From: an uncultured Prevotella sp.
GTDB taxonomy: Bacteria > Bacteroidota > Bacteroidia > Bacteroidales > Bacteroidaceae
Reading direction: 5' to 3'
NCBI GenBank assembly: GCA_900554695.1
Contig: USHV01000014.1
Location: forward strand, 1 to 64,000
DNA: 64,000 nucleotides
A program made the position numbers and the translations under genes. A model generated the notes under the pieces. That model was not told the origin of the DNA. It made no database searches and saw nothing but the letters and a program-made list of their open reading frames with translations. This document shows, in pieces, positions 36,223-46,000 of the stretch; the stretch's first letter is position 1, and each line of letters opens with the position of its first letter.

Positions 36223-36840
36223 ATGAAGGTTTTACGACGTATTATGTTTGTTGTGATGTGTTGTTTAGGCAGCGCGGGTGTCAGTGCGCAGGGCTTGGGC
36301 GACATTCTCAACTCTTTAAGTGAAGGACTGACGATAGGTGCGGTTCTGAAAAATCCTAATCTGCAGTCGGCGGACATGAAGAACTTTTTCGCGTTCATCA
36401 ATGCCGGGCACAACAGTTTCAACTCGGGACAGTTCGGTGATGCCGTGTCTCATTACAAAGAGGCAAGGAATATCGCTGCCAGGACCAACGACAGAATACT
36501 GCGTAAGGTTTATCTCAACTATGGCATAAAGGCTCAACTGGATGAGTGGTATAACAATGCGTATGCTCAATATAAGTTGCAGAACCCGTCGAAACCTGCT
36601 GAGAGCAGTGGCTCAGTCTCTGTTTTCTCCGGCGGAGGTTTCTATACTGCCCCGAGCACAGGCGGAAGTACCACCACTAAGACAAAGACAGTATGCCGTC
36701 TGTGCGGCGGAACCGGCCGTAAGATAAAGGAATATTACAGCTCGGGTCAGCGCAAGTGGTGCTCAATATGCAACCGAGAGGTGGGCACGGGTCATCAGCA
36801 TGTGACCTGCGATCTGTGCCACGGCACGGGCTCGTATTGA
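36223..36840 (+). CDS. Secreted protein with C-terminal CxxCxGxG zinc knuckles
   Basis: 205 aa from the Met at 36223 (MKVLRRIMFVVMCCLGSAGVS signal peptide; Met at 36214 also possible). Middle part is helical and TPR-like (FINAGHNSFNSGQFGDAVSHY). The C-terminus holds paired knuckles CRLCGGTGRK, CSICNREVG and CDLCHGTGSY. It shares this with the lipoprotein at 34758, suggesting a local family. Function unknown. Confidence 0.7.
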   Translation: MKVLRRIMFVVMCCLGSAGVSAQGLGDILNSLSEGLTIGAVLKNPNLQSADMKNFFAFINAGHNSFNSGQFGDAVSHYKEARNIAARTNDRILRKVYLNYGIKAQLDEWYNNAYAQYKLQNPSKPAESSGSVSVFSGGGFYTAPSTGGSTTTKTKTVCRLCGGTGRKIKEYYSSGQRKWCSICNREVGTGHQHVTCDLCHGTGSY

Positions 36841-36942
36841 TGTGCCGGTGTGGAGATAACCGCATAATGACAGAAACGTCAGTTGTCTTACGGATATTAT
36901 GTATGTGTTAAGCTAAGAAGAGTTGATAAAACATTATTGGGG

Positions 36943-36982
36943 ATTCCGGTGCATGTGGCAATATGCACCGGATTTTATTTTT
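36943..36982 (+). terminator. Rho-independent terminator
   Basis: ATTCCGGTGCAT (36943-36954) pairs with ATGCACCGGATT (36963-36974), followed by TTATTTTT. Confidence 0.8.
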
Positions 36983-37374
36983 ATTACAAATCGGGACACT
37001 TGTCTGTTGCCAGGCTTTAATCGGTGAACGGATAAGTATTTCCCATCCGTACGTCGAACCGTATTCTGTGACTTATTGTTTGTTTTTTTTGTACAAAGTG
37101 AGGCATATAATTGAGGCAGGGAATACTCGTATCACCGTTTTGTTACAACATATCCTGTATATCATACGGAGTTTTTCTTTCCGCAGAACAGTCTTATCCG
37201 TCCTGCCGTTCCGGCATCATCTTTTTCCACCTACAACGCCATTTTAATAAAAATAAACACATTTTTGTGCATAATTTCCTGAATATGGAGATATATTTCA
37301 GATTCTTTTCAGAATTGGATAATAATTTTGCGGCAAGAAACAATAATAAGAACAAACAACTAAAACTAATGTAT

Positions 37375-38718
37375 ATGAAAGGAAGAATCACTATTCTAAC
37401 ACTCGTGATGGCGATGTTCATCATGGTATCGTGCGACAACAATGACTCTTTTGACAATGGTAAACTGAACGTAAATCAGGTGCCTAAGGTTGTGATGACT
37501 GAGTTCGAGGAGAAATTCCCCGACGCATCGAATGTTTCTTGGGCGAAAAAATACGACTCGTATGCCGTGGCAAGCTTCACGAACACCACCGGTAGCGGTG
37601 CCGGAAGCGACTATACTGCATGGTTTGACTGGGGCACAGGCAAGTGGAACATGACTGAGGTGGAGATGCCTTACAGCATGATTCCCGAGGCTGTAAAGAC
37701 CGCCTTCGAGGCGAGCGACTACTCAAAGTCGCCGTGGGTGAAGGACAATGAGGTGGATTTCCTGCAAAGACCGGACAACGCCGAGGCGCTTTACGTCATT
37801 AAGGTGGAGAAAAAGGAATCGGGTGTTGAGACCGAGATGGAACTCTATTACACCGCAGCCGGTGTGCTGGTGAAGGAAATAGCCGATGTGGAGAAGGACT
37901 ACGACTATCACGACTATCTGCCGCAGACTCCGTCGAATGACATCAGCACATGGCTCAACACAAACTATCCGGGCGCACGCATGGTGGACATGGAGCGCGA
38001 GCATAACTCCACTGAGATTGAGTTCGTGAGCAACGGATTGAAGTATGAGGCTGTCTTCGACGCGTCGAACCAGTGGGTTTACACCAAGACCGACTACGGA
38101 CGCAACTACGCAAGCTACGTTCCTGAGCTGGTGATGAATGCTCTCACTGGTAAATACAGCGCAAGCGAGTGGCGCGTTGACGACGCCGAGAAGTTCGAGT
38201 CTGCCACAAACAGCTATTTCAGTTTCGAACTCCAGAGCATCCGCAGCGCATGGGACGACGAGATAGACGTGTACATCGGCACCGACGGAACATTCATCGA
38301 CCGTCCGCAGAATCCGGACATCACGGTTGGCGGAGCAGGCAGTGTACCGGTGGCTGACGACCTTATGACGTTCATCGAGCAGAAATATAACGGTGCGGTT
38401 GTTATAGGCAAGGAGTATGACGACGGCCTCCTGGAGATAAAGATCAGCCACAACGGCCTGATAAAGGAAGTGAAGTTCAACGGCCGCAACCAGTGGGTGA
38501 AGACCGAATACGATCTTTACAACTACGAGGACCTGCCGCTTGCAGTGAGGACAACGCTCGAGGCTGACAAGGATTTCCAGAAAGTAAGGATGGAGATGGA
38601 GGTAACAGAGACACCTTCGGACACTATTTACAAGATTGAGATAGAGACCGCACGCGCTGAAGTGCAGTACACAATAAACGCTGCGGGAACGCTCCTGCAC
38701 AAGGAATATGACGACTGA
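37375..38718 (+). CDS. PepSY-like (BLIP-fold) lipoprotein
   Basis: 447 aa from the Met at 37375 (MKGRITILTLVMAMFIMVSC; lipobox Cys20). An open frame extends far upstream but has no signal and poor coding character. The mature part shows repeats of the Bacteroidota PepSY_like type (PF11396, beta-lactamase-inhibitor fold): each has a helix such as VVMTEFEEKFPDASNVSWAK followed by strands ending in ...W. At least three copies (starts near VPKVVMTEF, ISTWLNTNYPGA, VADDLMTFIEQKY). TAATTTTG at 37323-37330 may be the -7 element. Role unknown; surface or periplasmic. Confidence 0.8.
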   Translation: MKGRITILTLVMAMFIMVSCDNNDSFDNGKLNVNQVPKVVMTEFEEKFPDASNVSWAKKYDSYAVASFTNTTGSGAGSDYTAWFDWGTGKWNMTEVEMPYSMIPEAVKTAFEASDYSKSPWVKDNEVDFLQRPDNAEALYVIKVEKKESGVETEMELYYTAAGVLVKEIADVEKDYDYHDYLPQTPSNDISTWLNTNYPGARMVDMEREHNSTEIEFVSNGLKYEAVFDASNQWVYTKTDYGRNYASYVPELVMNALTGKYSASEWRVDDAEKFESATNSYFSFELQSIRSAWDDEIDVYIGTDGTFIDRPQNPDITVGGAGSVPVADDLMTFIEQKYNGAVVIGKEYDDGLLEIKISHNGLIKEVKFNGRNQWVKTEYDLYNYEDLPLAVRTTLEADKDFQKVRMEMEVTETPSDTIYKIEIETARAEVQYTINAAGTLLHKEYDD

Positions 38719-38806
38719 CACAAATCCGTGAGGATGTAACAGCGTCATCACCGGATGTCTGCCGGTAAATGTCAGACATGTTGATTGATACTGAGTTCAT
38801 TTTTTT

Positions 38807-38862
38807 AGCCCCGTCGGCAGAGCCATATCGGTTTCATACTGATTCTGTCGGCGGGGCTTTCT
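38807..38862 (+). terminator. Rho-independent terminator
   Basis: AGCCCCGTCGGCAGA (38807-38821) pairs with TCTGTCGGCGGGGCT (38844-38858) with two G-U pairs, followed by TTCTTTG. Confidence 0.8.
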
Positions 38863-39019
38863 TTGTCTCTTTATCGTGTCGGTATGAATAATCTGCGGTC
38901 CAGGGATGAAGAAAAACATCGCGCCGTTTCAAGCCCGGCAGAAATCGGATGGATACCGATTACAATAAAAAAGGCGGTTCTTCTTCCGGACAACCGATGT
39001 TTGTTTCCACTGAAAACAA

Positions 39020-39505
39020 ACCGATATGTACCACTTTCAGATTGTAACCGGATTTTGATTATTCCGTCTCAGTTTCCCGATATACCCCCAAAAATAAGCG
39101 AGTATTTGCGGACAAAGTCTCCTTCGGGCGCAAATACGCGAATTATGAGAGTTTTTTATAATATACTGAATACCAATGACTTATATTTAAGGTGTATTTC
39201 TTCGCTTTGCGAAAAGGCCCATTTCGGCATGCGAAAAGGCCAATTTCAGAGGCTGAAATGGCCTATATCGCATCCCAATATGGGCTTTATCGCACTGCGA
39301 AATGGGCCATATCAGAACACGAAACGGACTTTTCCTGACTATGATATGGGGTATATCAAAATACTATATTGTCCGGAATGCCCTTCATTCTGTACGATTT
39401 AACATTCCTTTACATCTCTTTTGCGAAAATATTTTGTCAAAATAATGTCAAGAAAAATTGTAAGTTTATGAGTCGGGTTTTCGTCAAGAACGCTGATGAC
39501 AGGCG
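39020..39505 (+). repeat. 22-bp-palindrome array element B
   Basis: Near-identical layout to element A in the same orientation: CTTTCAGATTGTAACCGG block, GTATTTGCG (39102-39110) / CGCAAATAC (39129-39137) with an 18-nt loop, seven 22-bp units (39209-39362; such as GCGAAATGGGCCATATC), then the TTTTGCGAAAATATTTTGTC end. Its overlapping 179-codon frame aligns with the frame in element A but looks non-coding. Confidence 0.85.
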
Positions 39506-39741
39506 GTAGGGCAGGCACGGAAAATATGTATCGTGCTTGCATTTGTGATTTGTCTGATTGGTATCGTTTCATTCTTTTCGATATGCCGATGGCAGTCCGA
39601 TGTGTGGATAAAGATATTTACCGGAGACGGTATATTTATGTCGTTACGGCTGGCAGAGCCGGATATGTCGCGTATGTGTGGATAATCGGTGAGTCATCAA
39701 CAGTTTGGCTGTACTTCTATTATATTTATATGATATATGTT

Positions 39742-40005
39742 CGGCTCGATAAAACCAATCCAAACAAACAAAAGTTTCTTTGACTTGCCTGTGTGCTCTC
39801 CTTTCACTATATTTTCATAATATAGGATGCGGCTCGACATAGCCAATCCAAACAAACATCCGTTTATTTGTTTTGGCAATGAACTCACCTTTCACTATAT
39901 TTTCATAATATAGGATTCGGCTCGACATTACCAATCCAAACAAACATCCGTTTATTTGTTTTGGCAATGTACTCACCTTTCACTATATTTGCAATATAAA
40001 CGTAC
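39742..40005 (+). repeat. Three tandem 88-bp promoter-bearing units
   Basis: CGGCTCGA starts units at 39742, 39830 and 39918, exactly 88 bp apart. Units 2 and 3 are nearly identical, unit 1 is diverged. Each contains CCAATCCAAACAAAC, TTTGTTTTGGCAATG and TTTCACTATATTT. Only unit 3 has a complete promoter (TATATTTG); units 1 and 2 have TATATTTT, one base off in the -7 box. The array ends 15 bp before the beta-lactamase start. Confidence 0.85.
39960..39991 (+). promoter_or_regulatory. Promoter of the beta-lactamase gene
   Basis: TTTG (39960-39963), 20 nt, TATATTTG (39984-39991): full consensus match, expected transcription start near 39998, giving a leader of about 23 nt. Confidence 0.78.
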
Positions 40006-40020
40006 TTTACAGTTGAGAAT

Positions 40021-40905
40021 ATGCGTGGAAAACTGTTTTTATTGCTTTTTATGCTTCTTCTGCCGTGTCGTTCGTGGTGTGGCGGTGTGCCATCGTCGCT
40101 TGATGAGCGCATCGATTCCTTGCTTTCAGGCAAGCGTATGACCGTTGGCGTGTCGGCCGTGTGCGGAAGTTTCAGTTATGTAAGGAACGCACGGGTGCGC
40201 TTTCCTCTTATGAGCGTGTTCAAGGTGCATGTAGCCATGAAGGTGCTTTCCGACCTGGCGGCCGGTGGAACGAGTCTCGATACCATAGTACACGTGGAAA
40301 GAGCAATGGTTCACGAGAATACTTACAGTCCGCTACGCGATGCCCACCCCACGGGAGATGTGGACATCAGTGTGGCAGAACTAATGAGATATAGTGTGGC
40401 GGAGAGCGACAACAACGCATGCGACATACTCATCGCCATGGCAGGAGGTGTGCGGCAGATAGACCGTTATGTGCGTTCGCTCGGCGTGAAGGGCTTTAGT
40501 CTGAAGTACGACGAGGACGGCATGCACCGCGACCTCACCAACTGTTATGACAACTGGAGCCGTCCCGAGGCCATGACACAGCTCATGCAACTGATATTCG
40601 AAAGCAATACGCCGCTCTACGAACCCCTGCGTCGCATAATGGCCACCACCGTAACGGGTGCCGACAAGATACGTGCCGGTGTGCCTGCCGGTATGCCCAT
40701 AGCCCACAAGACGGGCAGTTCGGACCGCATAGACGGCATAAAGACCGGCGACAACGATGTGGCTGTGGTGCGTATGCCGTCGGGTCGCAACTGCTACATC
40801 ACCGTTTTCATAAAGGATTCGGCCGAGAGCGACGCCGTCAATGCCTCTGTCATAGCCTCCGTGGCACGCGAGATTGTGGCCGAGGTGGAGGCACGCGGGC
40901 TCTAA
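40021..40905 (+). CDS. bla: Class A beta-lactamase, CfxA/PER-like
   Basis: 294 aa. Signal peptide (LFLLLFMLLLPCRSWC). Class A motifs: SVFK (Ser65-Lys68), SDN (129-131), an omega-loop acidic YDEDGMHRD near 163-171, and KTG (230-232) in AHKTGSSDR. The PLMSVFKVHVAM and SDNNACD contexts are like Bacteroidota class A2 enzymes (CfxA, CblA). It should hydrolyse beta-lactams in the periplasm; spectrum cannot be read from sequence. It follows a triplicated promoter unit. No mobile-element gene is adjacent, so it may be resident. Confidence 0.88.
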   Translation: MRGKLFLLLFMLLLPCRSWCGGVPSSLDERIDSLLSGKRMTVGVSAVCGSFSYVRNARVRFPLMSVFKVHVAMKVLSDLAAGGTSLDTIVHVERAMVHENTYSPLRDAHPTGDVDISVAELMRYSVAESDNNACDILIAMAGGVRQIDRYVRSLGVKGFSLKYDEDGMHRDLTNCYDNWSRPEAMTQLMQLIFESNTPLYEPLRRIMATTVTGADKIRAGVPAGMPIAHKTGSSDRIDGIKTGDNDVAVVRMPSGRNCYITVFIKDSAESDAVNASVIASVAREIVAEVEARGL

Positions 40906-41023
40906 GGGCGTTCATGTCCGCAAGCGTAACCGCGCTGTGTCGCGGTTCGTGGCGGTGCTCCGCGCCAAGTGCCGCCTCACTTATATAAACCTGATAATCT
41001 GCTAATCAAAACAATAAAACCTT

Positions 41024-42501
41024 ATGAACCTCAGAACACTTTTTCTCTCCAGCATGCTGGCTTTGAGTCTTACGGCCGGTGCCGACGGCTGGAAAGGTCG
41101 TCCCGTAGACTTCTCCCACGGCCGCATCGTGGTGTCCGAAAACCATCGTTTCCTGCAACATGAGGATGGCACACCCTTCTTCTATCTCGGCGACACAGCC
41201 TGGGAACTGTTCCACCGCCTGTCGCGTGAGGAGGCCGACACCTATCTTTCCGACCGTGCGTCGAAAGGATTCACCGTCATACAGGCCGTTGCCATAGCCG
41301 AGCTCGACGGGCACACCGTGCCAAACGCATACGGACACCTGCCTCTCAACGACTTCGACCCGGCGTCGCCAGCCGTCACCGACGGACCCGACAACGACTA
41401 TTGGGACCATGTGGACCACATCGTGGCGCGCGCAAACGCCCTCGGCATGTATGTGGGAATGTTGCCCACGTGGGGCCGCTACTGGCAGAGGGGACGGGAG
41501 TGCGCGGTAATCGTCCGCTGTTCGACGAGCGCAATGCCGAGATCTACGGCGAGTTTCTCGGACGAAGATACAAGGACAGCCGTGTGATATGGATTCTCGG
41601 AGGCGACCGCAATGTGGACAACGACAATCAGAAAGCCGTGATACGTGCCATGGCGCGCGGACTGCGGCGCGGTCATGGGGACACGCAGCTCATGACGTTC
41701 CATCCAACGGGCGGGCAAGGCTCCTCCACATGGTTTCACAACGATGAATGGCTGAGCTTCAACATGAGGCAGAACGGCCACAACTCCGACTACACCGGAT
41801 GCTACAGCAATACGCTCGAGGACTACCGGCGCACGCCCGTGAAGCCCGTAATCGACGGCGAACCGCTCTACGAGGACCATCCGCTTTCGTTCGACGCTGC
41901 GCGCCTCGGCTATTCCATATCGTCGGATGTGCACCGCCCTCTTTATTGGGACCTCTTCAACGGAGCGTGCGGCCACACCTACGGACACCACTCCGTGTGG
42001 CAGATGTTCGACCCCGACAAGGGCCGTAATCCTATAAACAATCCGCTCTGCACGTGGCAGGAAGCCCTTGACCGTCCCGGTTCGGGACAGATGATGCACG
42101 CCCGCCGGCTCATTGAGTCGCGCCCGTACTTTAGTCGCGTGCCCGATCCTTCGCTCATAGTCAGCGCCCGTGTGCCGCAGTCGGTGCTCGGTGAGGGCCG
42201 CTACCGCCTCGTTGCCACGCGCGACACAGCCGGAACATACGCCATGGTTTACGTGCCGTCGGGCCGACGGTTCTCCGTCAATACCTCACAGCTGCGCGGC
42301 AAACGGCTGAAAGCATGGTGGTTCTGTCCGCGCGACGGCAAGGCAACCGCCATCGGTACATTCACCAATGACGGCAATCCGTTGACCTTCGTGCCGCCCA
42401 CCGACGGCGAACTGACCGACTGGGTGCTCGTGCTCGACGATGCGTCGTGCCGCTATCCTGCGCCCGGAAGCAGACGGTGGAAGGGCGACTGGAGCCGTTA
42501 G
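41024..42501 (+). pseudogene. GH140-like (apiosidase-type, DUF4038) glycosidase, frameshifted
   Basis: A secreted glycosidase of about 490 aa interrupted by one missing base. 5' part from 41024: signal peptide (MNLRTLFLSSMLALSLTAGA), HEDGTPFFYLGDTAWELFHR and MYVGMLPTWGRYWQ. 3' part in the next frame: NAEIYGEFLGRRYKDSRVIW, ILGGDRN, VIDGEPLYED, and the C-terminal beta domain to 42501. At 41490-41498 (AGGGGACGGGA) adding one G gives RGTGVRGNRPLFDERNAE and a continuous protein. GH140 acts on apiose in rhamnogalacturonan-II; exact specificity is inferred. May be a pseudogene, a phase-variable tract or an error. Confidence 0.8.
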
Positions 42502-42589
42502 CATGTAGGCACGGATGTGCAGATGGCGTAAATCTGCGTAATGTGCGGTGTCTGATAATGCGGAACGGGAAGGGCGTCATGGCATCGGA

Positions 42590-42725
42590 AAGTGTATAAA
42601 TATACAGTTTTGAAAGTGAAATATTCTGACAGATAAAATCCTGAAAATAGAAACCGGAGGCAGGAAAACTGCCTCGTCGCGACTCGTGGATGAGGCTTCT
42701 CCGCACCGGTTCTTATTACATCACG
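42590..42725 (-). repeat. Truncated 22-bp-array element F (end fragment only)
   Basis: Matches the left end of element C: CTGACAGATAAAATCCTGAA, AAATAGAAA, then GTCGCGA and CTTCTCCGCACCGGTTC, but no 22-bp units follow. The rest of the gap to gltB (42502-43047) shows only the gltB promoter. Confidence 0.6.
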
Positions 42726-42960
42726 TCGTTGTAAGGAATCGACGGTCTCACGCTGCCGCCCTCTTCGTCATTCCACGAAGTGTTATGAACGAGTCCACCG
42801 CAGGTCGGCTTTTGTTTTATTTTATAGCAATGGCCGTATTTACGATATCACTTGAGAACGGCATTTGAAGTTACAAATGTGATTTTTAAGGCAGCTTTAT
42901 TTATCAAATTGTAAGAAAATATGATAAATTACAATTTTTTTTAATGAAAGATGAGATAAT

Positions 42961-42993
42961 GTTGAGCATTTTGAAACAAATTTAATACTTTTG
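42961..42993 (+). promoter_or_regulatory. Possible promoter of gltB
   Basis: GTTG (42961-42964), 21 nt, TACTTTTG (42986-42993). -7 box fits TAnnTTTG; one mismatch in -33. 55 nt before the gltB start. Confidence 0.5.
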
Positions 42994-43047
42994 CAGGACA
43001 TACGATTTAAATCGTAGGTAATTCGTCGCACATAGACATAGTGAATA

Positions 43048-46000
43048 ATGAAAAATAATCTTTTTAATAACATGACAATGTCGGAGAGAACAGGATTGTA
43101 TGACGCATCAAACGAACATGATGCATGTGGAGTGGGCATGATTGTGAACATCCACGGCAACAAATCGCACGAACTGGTGGATTCGGCTCTCAAAGTGCTC
43201 GAAAACATGAAGCATCGTGGAGCCGAGGGCGCCGATAACAAGACCGGCGACGGAGCCGGAATAATGCTTCAGATACCACACGAGTTCATCCTCCTGCAGG
43301 GCATTCCGGTACCGGAGAAGGGCAAATACGGTACGGGTCTGGTGTTCCTTCCAAAGGACGAGAAGGAGCAGGCTGGCATGCTCAGCATAATGATAGAGGA
43401 GATTGAGCGTGAGGGTCTCAACCTGATGCATCTCCGCAACGTGCCCGTCAATTCGTCGGTATTGGGCAAGGACGCCCTGGCTACCGAGCCGGACATAAAG
43501 CAGGTGTTCATAACCGGTGTGACTGATGCCGCAGACATCGACCGCAAATTGTACATCATACGAAAACGCATAGAGCGACGCATCAAGCATAAGGATTTCT
43601 ACATCGTGTCGCTTTCGAGCAAGAACATAGTTTATAAGGGCATGCTGTCGTCGGTGCAGGTGCGCGAATATTTCCCCGATCTCACACAACCGTATTTCAC
43701 AAGCGGTTTGGCGGTGGTGCATTCGCGCTTCAGCACCAACACGTTCCCTACGTGGAGCCTTGCCCAGCCGTTCCGCCTGCTGGCGCACAACGGTGAGATA
43801 AACACCATCCGCGGCAACCGTGCGTGGATGGAAGCCCGCGAGAGTGTGCTCTCTACGCCGGCTCTAGGCGACGTGAGAGGCATACGCCCGATCATCCAGC
43901 CCGACATGAGCGACAGTGCGTCGCTCGACAATGTGCTGGAGTTCTTCGTTATGTCGGGACTCAGCCTGCCGCATGCCATGGCCATGCTCATACCGGAGTC
44001 GTTCAATGACAAGAACCCGATAAGCGAGGACCTCAAGGCTTTCTACGAGTATCACTCCATTCTTATGGAGCCGTGGGACGGCCCTGCCGCGCTGCTGTTC
44101 AGCGACGGACGCTATGCCGGAGGAATGCTCGACCGCAACGGTCTGCGTCCGGCACGCTATCTGATAACCCGCAACGACATGATGGTTGTGGCCAGTGAGG
44201 CCGGCGTAATCAACTTCGAACCGGGTGACATAAAGGAGAAAGGACGCCTTCAGCCGGGCAAGATTCTGCTCGTGGATACGCAGGAAGGCAAGATATACTA
44301 CGACGGTGAGCTGAAAAAGAACCTGGCTTCGATGAAGCCGTACAGACAGTGGCTCTCCGCCAACCGCATCGAACTCGATGCCCTGCGCAGCGGACGTAAG
44401 GCACCGAACAGCGTGGACGATTACGACCGTCGCCTGAGAGCGTTCGGCTATACACGCGAGGATGTGGAACAGGTGATACAGCCCATGAGCAGCAAAGGTT
44501 CTGAACCTACTGCGTCAATGGGTAACGACACTCCGCTGGCTGTGCTGTCCGACCGTCCGCAACTGCTCTTCAACTACTTCCGTCAGCAGTTTGCCCAGGT
44601 CACAAATCCGCCTATCGACCCTATCCGCGAAGAGCTGGTCATGTCGCTTACCGAGTACATCGGCGCAGTGGGAATGAACATTCTTCTGCCCGACGAGTCG
44701 CATTGCAAGATGGTGCGTCTGCCGCATCCGGTGCTCACCAATACACAACTCGACATTCTCTGCAACATCCGCTACAAGGGATTCAACACGGTTAAGCTGC
44801 CGATGATATTCGAGGCGGCACACGGAAAACCGGCAATGCACGCCGCTCTTACCGAGTTGTGCAAGCGTGCGGAGGCATCAGTGGATGAGGGTGTGAACTA
44901 CATCATCCTATCCGACCGTGGCGTTGACGAGACCCACGCCGCCATACCGTCGCTCCTTGCCGTGAGTGCCGTGCATCATCATCTTATCTCTGTGCAGAAG
45001 CGTGTGCAGACAGCGCTCATCGTCGAGAGCGGTGAGATACGCGAGGTGATGCACGCCGCGCTGCTGTTGGGCTACGGAGCAAGTGCCATAAATCCATATA
45101 TGGCGTTCGCGGTGATAGACGATCTGGTCAAGCGCAACGAGATTCAGCTTAACTATGAGACCGCCGAGAAGAATTATATCAAAGCCGTATGCAAGGGCTT
45201 ATACAAGATAATGAGTAAGATGGGCATCAGTACCATCCGTTCATATCGTGGAGCAAAGATATTCGAGTCCATCGGACTGGGCGAGGAATTGCTGCGCGAC
45301 TATTTCGGAACCACCGTATCTACGGTCGGCGGAATAGGTCTGGAAGAGATCGCCCACGACTATGTGGCATTCCACGAGAGTGGATACGGCAAGTCAGACA
45401 CTTCAGGTCTGCTGCCTCATGTGGGCCTTTTCTCCTATCGCAAGGATGGAGTGAAACATGCGTGGAACCCTGTCACGATATCCACTTTGCAGCTCGCCAC
45501 ACGTCTGGGAAGCTATAAGAAGTTCAAGGAATTCACTTCTCAGGTTGACCAGAAGGAGAGCGAGATATTCCTGCGCGACTTCTTCGACTTCAAACGCAAC
45601 CCTATTCCAATAGAAGAAGTGGAGCCGGTGGAGAACATCGTGCGCCATTTCGTGACGGGAGCAATGTCGTTCGGAGCCATCAGTAAGGAGGCTCACGAGG
45701 CTCTCGCGCTTGCAATGAATGAGCTGGGAGCACGCAGCAACACTGGAGAAGGTGGCGAGGACAGCAGCCGTTTCCATGATACGGTGGACGGCATATCGCT
45801 CAACAGTAAGACAAAACAGGTGGCGTCAGGACGTTTCGGTGTGACTGCCGAATATCTGGTGAACGCCGATGAGATACAGATTAAGGTGGCTCAGGGTGCC
45901 AAGCCGGGTGAAGGCGGACAGCTGCCTGGCTTTAAGGTGAACGAGGTCATTGCGCGTACACGTCACTCCATCCCCGGTATTTCACTCATTTCTCCGCCAC

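Noticed and set aside
37111..37374. N-terminal extension of the PepSY-like lipoprotein
   Set aside because: The extension overlaps the promoter region and would hide the clear lipoprotein signal beginning at 37375.
38863..39402. 179-codon frame as a real gene
   Set aside because: It lies across element B, begins inside the spacer after a terminator, and the encoded text has no signal or domain; its match in element A is explained by the DNA repeat.
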